Source: Leptospira sp. WS60.C2 (lineage in GTDB: Bacteria; Spirochaetota; Leptospiria; Leptospirales; Leptospiraceae). From it: DNA of 64,000 nucleotides. The stretch is from positions 2,254,001 through 2,318,000 of the forward strand of contig NZ_CP162133.1 in the NCBI RefSeq assembly GCF_040833955.1, read 5' to 3'. The stretch's first letter is position 1, and every line of letters starts with the position of its first letter. The position numbers and the translations under genes were made by a program. Under the pieces are notes generated by a model. That model was not told the DNA's origin. It did no database searches and was given only the letters and a program-made list of their open reading frames with translations. This document shows, one piece after another, positions 1-8,499 of the stretch.

Positions 1-103
1 CCTAGGTTGAAATCATATTGTTTTAGATTCATCACATAATATCGAAAAACGAAAGAAAAAGTATCTCCTTGAGTTTTAAAAAAAATACTCATATATATAT
101 TCT

Positions 104-691
104 ATGAAAAGAATCATTCTCACGTTTTCCCTATTTTGCATTGCCACAACTTGTAAGATTGATCTACGACAGTTACCATTCCCTAACAAACCCACCGAAC
201 CCAAATCAAACTATTTAAATTCCATTTACTTGCGTAACTTTACGATCAAAGATTTGGATCTTAATGATATGGAAGGACCATGGAAATACACTGTTAATGA
301 ATTCTTGAAAAGTCATGAATCAATTGCAAGATCATATAAAATCTTAGAGAAAGAAACTCTAACAGAAAAACAAATTTACATCGATATGGATTTAACCTAT
401 AAATTTGATGATGAATTCTATTTTTGGTACAGTCTTCCAATCATTTATCCTATTCCTCTAATTTGGCCCATTCATATTCGAGAAAGTACTTACCATGTTC
501 AATTGGATTATCGAATCTTCCAAGATGGAATCGTTTTAGTGCAAGATCATGTTCGTTCCGAGGAAACATTAACTCTATACTTTTATGGATACATTAGACC
601 TGTTGCAATCGAATCTATGGTTTATGATAAAAATTTGGAGGTGATTGAAAAATGTGTAAAAAATATTTCTTCAAAATTATCATCACTGTGA
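104..691 (+). CDS. Putative lipoprotein of unknown function
   Basis: 195 aa. The N-terminus is a short basic-hydrophobic signal (MKRIILTFSLF) ending at IATTC, so Cys17 is a plausible lipidation site of the loose spirochaete type. The rest is polar and rich in aromatic residues, with one hydrophobic Pro/Ile-rich stretch near residues 112-124 (YPIPLIWPIHI). I recognise no family. Its 3' end overlaps the next gene by 40 bp in another frame, so the two are probably co-transcribed and translationally coupled. Function not assigned; only the envelope location is inferred. Confidence 0.7.
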   Translation: MKRIILTFSLFCIATTCKIDLRQLPFPNKPTEPKSNYLNSIYLRNFTIKDLDLNDMEGPWKYTVNEFLKSHESIARSYKILEKETLTEKQIYIDMDLTYKFDDEFYFWYSLPIIYPIPLIWPIHIRESTYHVQLDYRIFQDGIVLVQDHVRSEETLTLYFYGYIRPVAIESMVYDKNLEVIEKCVKNISSKLSSL

Positions 692-969
692 CATGTTTCT
701 CCTGCATCACTTTACCAGAAAAACCAATCAATGAATCAAATGAATGTTATGCGTATTATTACCCAACAAAAAAACAAATAAAGGAAATCCAAAGAAGACA
801 TTGGACTGCTACATATATAATTTCACATGCATCAGCCTCACTTGCATTTGGAATCGGATTTGCGGGACTTGCTCCATTGGGAACACTACCTTTTCTGCAA
901 TATACAAACTTCAAAAAGACAGAACGAATCAAAGAAAACTTAATACAAGAGCATTGTAATGAATTGTAG
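652..969 (+). CDS. Small putative lipoprotein or membrane protein
   Basis: 105 aa. It begins MCKKYFFK followed by a hydrophobic run ending CFSC, giving a possible lipobox Cys at residue 18. A second hydrophobic stretch at about residues 52-82 is rich in Ala and Gly (ASASLAFGIGFAGLAPLG) and looks like a membrane hairpin. The start lies inside the end of the preceding gene (40 bp overlap), which suggests coupling and a joint role in the envelope. No family recognised. Two shorter frames on either strand here are shadows. Confidence 0.6.
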   Translation: MCKKYFFKIIITVTCFSCITLPEKPINESNECYAYYYPTKKQIKEIQRRHWTATYIISHASASLAFGIGFAGLAPLGTLPFLQYTNFKKTERIKENLIQEHCNEL

Positions 970-1173
970 CTAAACAAACAAATATCGATCACCTGAGAAA
1001 AAATGGGCTCCCATTTAATAGAGATAGCTACATTTCAAATTTGCCCTGAATCGAATACCGCTCCTGTTAAAGTTCGATTTAGTTTTTGTGAAAAACGAAC
1101 CAATTTGTCTCTCAGTACAAGGATTCAAGAGAATTCTACTTTACCTCCTCTTTCTCTAAACAGAAAAGGTGCT

Positions 1174-2007
1174 ATGCACCAAATTTTTCATAAAACACTC
1201 AAAACACGTCATTTTGACCTAGATTGGAATCGACATGTAACAAGTAGGACTTATGAAAAATTTGGTTATGACGCGCGATGCGAAGTCCTAAAAGAATTGG
1301 GGTATTCCATTGAACGTATGCTAAGTGAAGGTTTAACTTTTTTACCAAACTCATCTTATGTTAGGTTCCTAAACCAACAATTTGTAAATTCAGAGATACA
1401 TGTTGAAACACAAGTATTCCAACTACCAAACCACTCCTTGTTATGGAAACAAACAATGGTCGGAAGTGATAATAAAAAAGCATGCGAAATAGAATCTATT
1501 TCAACACTACTTCAAAACGGAACCCCTTTTCGCATAGATTCCATCGAACAGATCAGAACAACTGAGTCCAATCAATTTACAATCCATCCAAAACCAACGA
1601 CGCAAAACACCATTGAACATTCCTACTATATACCCTACAGTGATATGAATTGTTTTTGGATTTTATCTGCAGATTCTATATGGAAAATTTTTGAAGAAGG
1701 GCGTTTTCTATTTTTTAAAGAAATAGTAGACTTTGAATTAATCAAAGAAACAGATTCGACTACATTTTTTATGGGAGGCGAAATCCAAATTTTTCATGAA
1801 CCTTCTCCTGGTTCTCACGTAAAACTTTTGAGTTGGATTGAGAAATTTGAAAAAATCAGATTTTACTTTCGCCAAGATATCATGGACCAGTCTGGCAAAT
1901 TGTTAGCAAGCATGAAGGATGAACAGTTATTTGTTTCCCTATCGAACTCCAGACCAAAAAGAGCACCTTCTGCATTCTTTGATAAAATCGAAAGGTTTAT
2001 TGAATGA
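1174..2007 (+). CDS. Double-hotdog acyl thioesterase-like protein
   Basis: 277 aa from the ATG at 1174. An open frame continues upstream to 1003, but I prefer 1174 because AAAAGG sits just ahead of it and the hotdog fold starts directly (HFDLDWNRHVTSRTYEKFGYDAR). This resembles the acyl-CoA/acyl-ACP thioesterase pattern of D-x-x-xHV followed by a long helix. A second hotdog-like half starts near residue 150 (YIPYSDMN, then a long helix). Such enzymes hydrolyse acyl thioesters; the substrate cannot be read here. The 3' end overlaps the convergent pseudouridine synthase gene by 11 bp. The family call is moderate, the function an inference. Confidence 0.65.
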   Translation: MHQIFHKTLKTRHFDLDWNRHVTSRTYEKFGYDARCEVLKELGYSIERMLSEGLTFLPNSSYVRFLNQQFVNSEIHVETQVFQLPNHSLLWKQTMVGSDNKKACEIESISTLLQNGTPFRIDSIEQIRTTESNQFTIHPKPTTQNTIEHSYYIPYSDMNCFWILSADSIWKIFEEGRFLFFKEIVDFELIKETDSTTFFMGGEIQIFHEPSPGSHVKLLSWIEKFEKIRFYFRQDIMDQSGKLLASMKDEQLFVSLSNSRPKRAPSAFFDKIERFIE

Positions 2008-2728
2008 TAGGCACTTTCATTTTTAAAATTTTTTCTTCTTCCTGTGTCAGCTCTCGATAACTTCCCACCTCCAATTTTTGATCCAATTCCAAATTCCCCA
2101 TTTTCATTCGTTTCAAATACAAAACTTCTTTTCCTAAACTTTGAAACATCCTGCGTATCTGACGATACTTGCCCTCTTTTAACCAAACGGTTGCTATATG
2201 AGGCATAGCAGGATCGGGAACTGCTAATCTTGCAGGTAAGGTTTTGTATCCATCATCCAATTCAATACCAGATTCAAATTTAGATATATCTTCACTTGTT
2301 ACCGGTTCTGAAATTTCAGCATAGTATTCTTTTTCGACAAAATGTTTTGGTGAGGTATAGTAGTGAGCCAAGGTTCCATCTGTTGTAAATAATAACAAAC
2401 CTTCGGTTTCCTTATCCAAACGTCCGACTGGGAACAAATTCATGTTTCGATGCCTTTCACTCAAATAATCCATCACTGTTTTTTCTCTAGGATCTTCTGT
2501 GGCAGTGATACAATCTGGGGCTTTGTTCATCATGAAGTAATAAAATTCCTTTCGAACAAGGGTTTCTTCATAGTAAGTGACAGAATCTGATAATGATACT
2601 TTAAATCCTGGATCTTTGATGACTACCCCATTGACTTTTACATTCCCTTGGTAAATCTCCTTTTTTACATCGGAACGAGTTCCAAGTCCATAATTCCCAA
2701 GTACCTTATCCAATCTATCTTTTGCCAT
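1997..2728 (-). CDS. RsuA/RluB/E/F-family rRNA pseudouridine synthase
   Basis: 243 aa if started at MAKDRLDKV; an in-frame ATG 21 bp upstream would add MFLCDSD. An N-terminal S4 RNA-binding domain (residues about 1-55, DRLDKVLGNYGLGTRSDVKK) precedes the catalytic domain, which carries the family signature VGRLDKETEGLLL with the catalytic Asp. KEGKYRQIRRMF is the second family signature near the C-terminus. These enzymes isomerise one uridine in 16S or 23S rRNA. The length fits RsuA or RluE better than RluB, but the target site cannot be decided from sequence alone. Confidence 0.9.
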   Translation of the reverse strand: MAKDRLDKVLGNYGLGTRSDVKKEIYQGNVKVNGVVIKDPGFKVSLSDSVTYYEETLVRKEFYYFMMNKAPDCITATEDPREKTVMDYLSERHRNMNLFPVGRLDKETEGLLLFTTDGTLAHYYTSPKHFVEKEYYAEISEPVTSEDISKFESGIELDDGYKTLPARLAVPDPAMPHIATVWLKEGKYRQIRRMFQSLGKEVLYLKRMKMGNLELDQKLEVGSYRELTQEEEKILKMKVPIIQ

Positions 2729-2843
2729 ATCCGAATCACATAGAAACAAGTTCGTCCGATTTCGAAAAGTGGATTTCGACCTTTTCTGAGCTTAGTCACA
2801 AAAAAAGCTATCGAAGAGTGTATCCAAAAACAATCTAACCAGT

Positions 2844-4646
2844 ATGTTTGGTACTTTTTTTCGTATCGTTCAATCCTCTAAGATCGCCTTTCAATTAGCA
2901 TACAAAAGTTCTCCCACGTTAACGATCCTCATATCTGTTTTAACGATCTTAAATGGATTGTTCCCATCAACACTAGTTTGGATCGGAAAACTGATCATAG
3001 ACTCAATCCTTGCCTCAAATATTGAATCAGAGAATTGGAAAGATCTCCTACAATCCAAAACTGCAAGTTATGTTTATCTGGAAGGAATCATAACTATTTT
3101 TTATTTTGGAACACAAAAACTATATTTTCTTAGTACAACTCTCCTTCGAATCAGATTAGGCCAAGAAGTAAACGAAAGAATTTTATCGAAAGCAATCACT
3201 CTGGAACTCTCTCAGTTTGAAAATTCTGAAACCTATGACCAAATGACGCAAGCTAGGTCAGAGGCATCTTCAAAACCTCTCTCCATGGTGAATCGATTTT
3301 TCACAATCGCTCAATCAACCATTACGATTGTAAGTTTTTTTGGACTCCTTGTTAAACTTTCACCACTCGCTTCTATCATTCTTGTAGTTGCTGCGATTCC
3401 CACTTTTATCGCAGAGACTCGTTTTTCCAATCATAGTTTTCGTTTGTTTCGTTGGAAAGCAAAGGAAACTCGGGAACAAGTATATTTGGAAACATTAATG
3501 GCTAGAGAGGACAATGCAAAAGAGATTTTACTATTTAATTTAGGAAAAGAATTCCTAAAGAGATATAAAAACAATTTTCAGAAAATCTATTCTGAAGACA
3601 AAAAGCTAACGATCAGGAAAAGTATCGTAAGCTTTTCGTTAGGTTTAATTAGTCAATTTGCCTTTTATGGTTCTTATATTTGGATCGTTAGTCTCGCACT
3701 ACAAAAAAAAATAAGTCTAGGAGAGATGACTATGTATTTAGTTATCTTTCGACAAGGACAAACAACCTTTGCCAATGCCTTATCAGCGTTTGGAGGGATT
3801 TACGAAGATCACTTGTATATAGATAACTTAATGGAGTTTCTAAACCTACCAATTCTCAAAAAAATCGGAACATATAAAACGGCAAAAACAAAAACAGGCA
3901 TCGTATTTGATCAGGTATCATTTGTATATCCAGGTTCCGTTAAAGATTCACTAACAAATGTTAGTTTCGAATTATCCGCTGGTGAAAAATTAGCCATTGT
4001 AGGAGAAAATGGTTCAGGAAAAACGACTCTGATAAAATTATTGACTAGATTGTATACGCCTTCAACTGGAACGATTTATCTGGATGGGATTAATCTGAAT
4101 GATTGGGAGGAGGAATCGTTACGAGAACGGTTCGGTGTCATTTTCCAAAACTTTGTCCAATACCAATTTAAGGTGGGAGACAACATCGGTATGGGAGACG
4201 TTAAAAAGGAACAGTCAGAACAAGAATGGATCGTTGCTGCAAAATTAGGCATGGCGCATGATTTTGTGACTCGATTGGACCTAGGTTACCAAACACGTTT
4301 GGGAAAATGGTTTCAGGATGGACGGGAACTCTCTGGAGGCCAATGGCAAAAGATCGCATTGTCTCGAGCCTTCATGCGAACCAGTGCCGACATTTTGATT
4401 TTAGATGAACCCACTTCGGCAATCGACGCGGAAGCTGAAATGAAAGTTTTCGAACATTTTAGAGAACATACATTGGGAAAAACGGTCATATTGATATCAC
4501 ATCGGTTTTCCACAGTGCGTATGGCAGATAAAATATTAGTTCTAGAACTAGGTAAAAAAACAGAATGGGGAGATCACGATACTCTTCTCTCAAAAAAAGG
4601 TAAATACGAAAAACTATTTCGATTGCAACAAGCAGGATATCAATAA
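2844..4646 (+). CDS. ABC transporter, fused permease and ATPase (exporter half)
   Basis: 600 aa. An N-terminal six-helix membrane domain (about 1-320) is fused to a nucleotide-binding domain. Walker A is GENGSGKTT (near residue 388), the signature is LSGGQWQKIALSRAF (near 496), Walker B is ILILDEPTSAID and the H-loop is ISHRFS. This is the layout of homodimeric or heterodimeric exporters of the MsbA/LmrA type, which move lipids, peptides or drugs out of the cytoplasm. The membrane domain does not reveal the substrate. The gene diverges from the pseudouridine synthase gene and no partner half-transporter is adjacent. Confidence 0.93.
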   Translation: MFGTFFRIVQSSKIAFQLAYKSSPTLTILISVLTILNGLFPSTLVWIGKLIIDSILASNIESENWKDLLQSKTASYVYLEGIITIFYFGTQKLYFLSTTLLRIRLGQEVNERILSKAITLELSQFENSETYDQMTQARSEASSKPLSMVNRFFTIAQSTITIVSFFGLLVKLSPLASIILVVAAIPTFIAETRFSNHSFRLFRWKAKETREQVYLETLMAREDNAKEILLFNLGKEFLKRYKNNFQKIYSEDKKLTIRKSIVSFSLGLISQFAFYGSYIWIVSLALQKKISLGEMTMYLVIFRQGQTTFANALSAFGGIYEDHLYIDNLMEFLNLPILKKIGTYKTAKTKTGIVFDQVSFVYPGSVKDSLTNVSFELSAGEKLAIVGENGSGKTTLIKLLTRLYTPSTGTIYLDGINLNDWEEESLRERFGVIFQNFVQYQFKVGDNIGMGDVKKEQSEQEWIVAAKLGMAHDFVTRLDLGYQTRLGKWFQDGRELSGGQWQKIALSRAFMRTSADILILDEPTSAIDAEAEMKVFEHFREHTLGKTVILISHRFSTVRMADKILVLELGKKTEWGDHDTLLSKKGKYEKLFRLQQAGYQ

Positions 4647-4706
4647 CACTCTAGCAAGCACCGATACTGAAAATAGAACAAAATTTAATTTTGGGAAGGA
4701 CTAGGA

Positions 4707-5831
4707 ATGGATGAAAATTATTCAAATTTGGGGATGCGAAAACTCAAAGAACTCATTGATTCCTTTGGAGAAAGATCAAAAGAAATAGGATCAGTTGCTT
4801 CCTCTATCCAACAGGTAGCCAAACAAACCAACTTACTTGCGTTAAATGCGTCGATTGAAGCGGCACGAGCTGGAGAACATGGAAGAGGTTTTGAAATTGT
4901 TGCCAACGAGGTTACAAAACTTTCTTTCCAAACTTCAGAAGCCACGAAGAAAATTTCCGAAATTTTATCTAGAATCAACTTAGAAAACTCAGAAGCAAAT
5001 GCAGATGTTCTGGAGATGGAAAAACAGTCCATCATAGAATATGCAGAATTATGGACCAATAACATTGCTAAAGAGCTAGAATCAAAATTTTATATCATGG
5101 CAACTTCATTATATGGATTGAAATTTTTAATCCAAAGTTTGGTTCACGCAAATATTGGTATGAAACGAGAACATTTGTTACTAATTTTGCAGGAATACCT
5201 CATCCAGAACGAACAACAGTTAGCGTATGCAATCTGTTGTGAACCCAATGTCATTGATGAAAGAGATCATGAATATCCAAACAAAGAGGGCCATGATGCA
5301 AAAGGGCGTTTTGTTCCTTATTGTCATAGACATACAGGGCGAATTTCGATAGAACCTTTGCAAGGCTACGATGTACCAGGAGAAAACGAATGGTATATTT
5401 TGCCTCGTGATTTGGGCGAAGATGTAATGATGGAACCATACGATTATCCAATCGATGGAAAAACAGTTAAGATGACGAGTCTTATGACAAATCTTTTCCT
5501 TCACTCTAAATTTGCTGGAATTTTGGGTGCGGATTTTTCACTCGAACAATTACAAAAAGAATTATCACCAAATAAAATATTTGGAATTGGAAAAACGTCT
5601 CTTGTTACCTACGAAGGTAATTTTGCATCCCATCCAGACATTCAAAATTTAGGAACAAAAGTCGATGGATTGAATAGTGAAGGACTCCTTGCCATCCAAA
5701 AAGGAGAAAGTTACACCCACATTGACTCAAATCAAATTGTCCGGATCTTAAAACCAGTGCGAATTGGCCAAAGTAAACGTCCGTGGAGCATTTTAGTCGA
5801 ATTTAATATTATTTCTGTTTTGAAGAAGTAA
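4707..5831 (+). CDS. Soluble chemoreceptor-tip protein with C-terminal double Cache domain
   Basis: 374 aa. Residues about 25-85 hold the MCP hairpin tip ([20 protein letters not shown], then RGFEIVANEV), the part that contacts CheA/CheW. After a short coiled coil, residues about 120-370 look like a dCache sensor: NEWYILP, EPYDYPIDGK, GILGADFSLEQL. No transmembrane segment or signal peptide is visible, and the domain order is the reverse of a usual chemoreceptor, where Cache is periplasmic and N-terminal. I infer a cytosolic sensor acting on the chemotaxis array. An AAGGA ribosome site precedes the ATG. Two small helical proteins follow closely. Confidence 0.85.
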   Translation: MDENYSNLGMRKLKELIDSFGERSKEIGSVASSIQQVAKQTNLLALNASIEAARAGEHGRGFEIVANEVTKLSFQTSEATKKISEILSRINLENSEANADVLEMEKQSIIEYAELWTNNIAKELESKFYIMATSLYGLKFLIQSLVHANIGMKREHLLLILQEYLIQNEQQLAYAICCEPNVIDERDHEYPNKEGHDAKGRFVPYCHRHTGRISIEPLQGYDVPGENEWYILPRDLGEDVMMEPYDYPIDGKTVKMTSLMTNLFLHSKFAGILGADFSLEQLQKELSPNKIFGIGKTSLVTYEGNFASHPDIQNLGTKVDGLNSEGLLAIQKGESYTHIDSNQIVRILKPVRIGQSKRPWSILVEFNIISVLKK

Positions 5832-5846
5832 TTCGTCTAATTAAAG

Positions 5847-6089
5847 ATGGATCTATCAATAGAAGACGGCTTAGAATCCCAAGTGGTTTCCTTATACAAA
5901 GAAAAGGAAGAATTAGAAACGGAATTAGGTACCTGCGATATCGATTCCATCCTACAAGAATTTGAATCCTTAAATAGAGAACTCAAGCGACTCTATTCTT
6001 TCAAAGAACACTATAGAAAAGTTGATACAACTCAGATTCGGATTGAGTCCATTCAGTCTGCCTATATCCCCAAACACCGATTCCCGTAA
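5847..6089 (+). CDS. Small coiled-coil protein sharing a repeat with the next gene
   Basis: 80 aa, 15 bp after the chemoreceptor-tip gene. It is almost wholly charged helix: residues 9-50 carry the pattern LExQxxxLYxxKExLxxELG followed by a second helix. The same pattern recurs without gaps at residues 165-207 of the next protein. I do not recognise a named family. The context suggests a coiled-coil accessory to the soluble receptor upstream, which is inference only. Confidence 0.65.
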   Translation: MDLSIEDGLESQVVSLYKEKEELETELGTCDIDSILQEFESLNRELKRLYSFKEHYRKVDTTQIRIESIQSAYIPKHRFP

Positions 6090-6097
6090 AAAATCGA

Positions 6098-6796
6098 ATG
6101 CATATAGGTAACCCCATGGAATTATCGTTTATAAAAGACAAACTAACAAACTCATCCCTTAAGAGATCCGTTACTGAAAATATTGATGAATGGATGCTTG
6201 GTTTCGAACAAACTGAAGAGGCAAAATTAGAAATCCAAACATGGTTTAATTCTCTCATCCACCAATTTTTGAATATTTTGAATGATGTAGAAGTCAAAGA
6301 AGAATTAAGTGTGTTACTCTTCTCCAAATATGTGGAACTAAAGTGTTACTGGAAACAACTTAACACACAAATCCAATATCAAAATTTTAAGAACGGAATT
6401 GCTGATTCAAAGTTAATCATACAAGCATCATTAATCACTTATATCTTAATTGCCTTAGAGCCGCTCATTCATGAAGAGGATTTGAACGAAATCAAAGAAT
6501 TTTTAACCAAACCAATTCGAGAACTGATTTTAGAGGAATCCACATCAGAAAACCATCAGCCTGGATTGGAGGACTCAAGTGACAATTTGCTCGAACAACA
6601 GCTACTTGCGTTGTATTATGACAAAGAAAAATTGTTCAAAGAGCTCAATTGCCATGATACGAAGGAAGTGATCGAACTCATCCAAAACATGAGAGAACAA
6701 GTAAACAGTCTCAAGTTGGAAATGGTAGATTCTTGTATTTTGGATGGCCATATTCGCTTTACTGGAAAACGCAAAATCACAATCCAAAAAATCTAA
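6098..6796 (+). CDS. Helical protein with C-terminal coiled-coil repeat, unknown function
   Basis: 232 aa; the start may be the ATG at 6098 or the one at 6116 (MELSF), which has AGGT upstream. Residues about 10-145 are predominantly amphipathic helix with a hydrophobic helix near 105-122 (KLIIQASLITYILIALEPL). An acidic linker follows. Residues 165-207 (LEQQLLALYYDKEKLFKEL onward) align without gaps with residues 9-51 of the preceding 80-aa protein. The gene sits 9 bp downstream of it, so the three genes from 4707 form one unit. No function assigned. Confidence 0.7.
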   Translation: MHIGNPMELSFIKDKLTNSSLKRSVTENIDEWMLGFEQTEEAKLEIQTWFNSLIHQFLNILNDVEVKEELSVLLFSKYVELKCYWKQLNTQIQYQNFKNGIADSKLIIQASLITYILIALEPLIHEEDLNEIKEFLTKPIRELILEESTSENHQPGLEDSSDNLLEQQLLALYYDKEKLFKELNCHDTKEVIELIQNMREQVNSLKLEMVDSCILDGHIRFTGKRKITIQKI

Positions 6797-6842
6797 CTCC
6801 AAAGAGAGTTGCTTCACCAAAAGTTCCTAAAATTCTGGTTTT

Positions 6843-8363
6843 ATGGACATAGATTCTTTGATTCGTGAATTACAAAGTTTAGTAGATTCACCAAAGGATC
6901 TGGTCACTTTACCCGAGGAAAAACGCCTCGAACTTTTGATCCTTTGTGGTAAAATTTCAAGGCCTGATCGAAATGAGGTTCGCAAACGAAACCGGACTGT
7001 CCGCCAAGAAAAAAAACAAATCATAAAAACCCAAGAAAAGCAAAAAACTGCTCTAACAGGAATTCGGCGAGCAAGGGAATCTGCAGTATTCAAAGCACCT
7101 TTACAAATTTCAAATACGGCAGGTTGGTCTTGGGACACAGCGACCGAGTTATCGCAACCAAAACCATGTTATATATGTAAAACACCGTTTACAAAACTTC
7201 ATTTTTTTTATGATTCCATGTGCCCCTCTTGTGCGGACTTAAACTATGCCAAACGTTACCAAACTGCTGATTTAAGAGGTACTGTTGCCGTCATCACTGG
7301 TTCACGTTTAAAAATTGGTTACCAAGCCACCTTACTACTATTACGTGCAGGTGCACGAGTCATTGCGACAACTAGATTCCCAATCGATTCTGCAATACGT
7401 TTTTCCAAAGAATCTGATTTTACTTTATGGAAAGATAGATTACAAATTTTTGGATTGGATTTACGTCATACCCCAAGTGTGGAAATCTTTTGTAAGTTCT
7501 TAGAAAACCATTTAGAACGGTTGGATATACTCATTAATAACGCTGCCCAAACGGTAAGAAGACCTCCTGGTTTTTATGCACACCTTCTGGAAACCGAAAA
7601 CACAACAATTTCTGATTTACCAACAGATGTGCAAAAATTACTTACTTTTTATCAACATTGCAAAAACGAATTGGATTCCTATCGTTCCGATTCGGAAATG
7701 AAAGACACAGCCACTGCTCTTGCCGTCAGTTGGAATCACAAAACGCCAGGTGTTGGAATTCGCTCGTCAGCCGCCCTCTCCCAAATTCCATATTCCCATG
7801 ACAATTCCCATGAATTGGAAGCCGTTTTTCCTGAAGGAAAGTTGGATGCTGATCTACAACAAGTAGATCTACGCAAAACAAATAGTTGGCGATTAAAACT
7901 AGGTGAAATTAATACCTCCGAGATGTTAGAAGTACAACTTGTCAACGCAGTCGCTCCCTTTGTGCTTTGTAATCGACTTGTGGGACTTATGCGAAAAGAC
8001 AATACAGGTAAAAAACACATCATCAATGTTTCTGCTATGGAAGGTAAATTTCATAGATTCAAAAAAGAAGACAGACACCCTCATACAAATATGGCAAAAG
8101 CAGCTCTCAATATGATGACTCATACGTCTGCTGAAGACTTTGCCAAAGATGGAATTTTTATGAATGCCGTGGATACAGGTTGGGTGACTGACGAAGACCC
8201 AATTGAGCTTGCTAAGAGAAAACAAGATCTTCACGACTTTCAGCCGCCACTCGACATCGTAGATGGAGCTGCACGTGTCGTTGATCCTCTGTTTGACGGT
8301 GTAAACACAGGAAAACATTGGATTGGTAAATTTTTAAAGGACTATTTTCCGATTGATTGGTAA
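6843..8363 (+). CDS. SDR-fold protein with zinc ribbon and altered active site
   Basis: 506 aa, twice the usual SDR length. The N-terminal 100 residues are charged and helical. Cys109, Cys112, Cys127 and Cys130 (CYIC and CPSC) form a probable zinc ribbon. The Rossmann domain follows with [11 protein letters not shown] (cofactor loop, 151-161) and NNAAQ (232-236). An insertion of about 110 residues separates this from NVSAME (Ser398) and TNMAK. Lys419 is kept, but the catalytic Tyr four residues before it is Thr415. It probably binds a dinucleotide; whether it is a working dehydrogenase is unclear. It stands alone between the signalling cluster and the glycosyltransferase operon. Confidence 0.8.
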   Translation: MDIDSLIRELQSLVDSPKDLVTLPEEKRLELLILCGKISRPDRNEVRKRNRTVRQEKKQIIKTQEKQKTALTGIRRARESAVFKAPLQISNTAGWSWDTATELSQPKPCYICKTPFTKLHFFYDSMCPSCADLNYAKRYQTADLRGTVAVITGSRLKIGYQATLLLLRAGARVIATTRFPIDSAIRFSKESDFTLWKDRLQIFGLDLRHTPSVEIFCKFLENHLERLDILINNAAQTVRRPPGFYAHLLETENTTISDLPTDVQKLLTFYQHCKNELDSYRSDSEMKDTATALAVSWNHKTPGVGIRSSAALSQIPYSHDNSHELEAVFPEGKLDADLQQVDLRKTNSWRLKLGEINTSEMLEVQLVNAVAPFVLCNRLVGLMRKDNTGKKHIINVSAMEGKFHRFKKEDRHPHTNMAKAALNMMTHTSAEDFAKDGIFMNAVDTGWVTDEDPIELAKRKQDLHDFQPPLDIVDGAARVVDPLFDGVNTGKHWIGKFLKDYFPIDW

Positions 8364-8465
8364 ACCGCGATTAGACCAAATACAACACCGATTTGCTTAA
8401 AAATTCGAATAACCTTCCCTTTTTTTTTACTCTATTTTAGTCATTAAACTCACTTCATTTTATTG

Positions 8466-8479
8466 ACTGACTAGTCAGT
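8466..8479. promoter_or_regulatory. Perfect 14-bp palindrome, candidate operator
   Basis: ACTGACTAGTCAGT reads identically on both strands and lies 21 bp upstream of the ArnT-like gene, where a repressor could block transcription. The form resembles operators of TetR-family repressors. No TetR gene is present in the window. A related but imperfect half-site pair, ATGACCAGTCAT at 10443-10454, overlaps the start codon of the GT2 gene in the same operon. Confidence 0.55.
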
Positions 8480-8499
8480 ATCTTGGTCTATGGTAAAGC

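Noticed and set aside
1003..1173. N-terminal extension of the thioesterase gene
   Set aside because: The extension has low-complexity Ser/Leu content and no hotdog similarity; a better ribosome site is at 1174.
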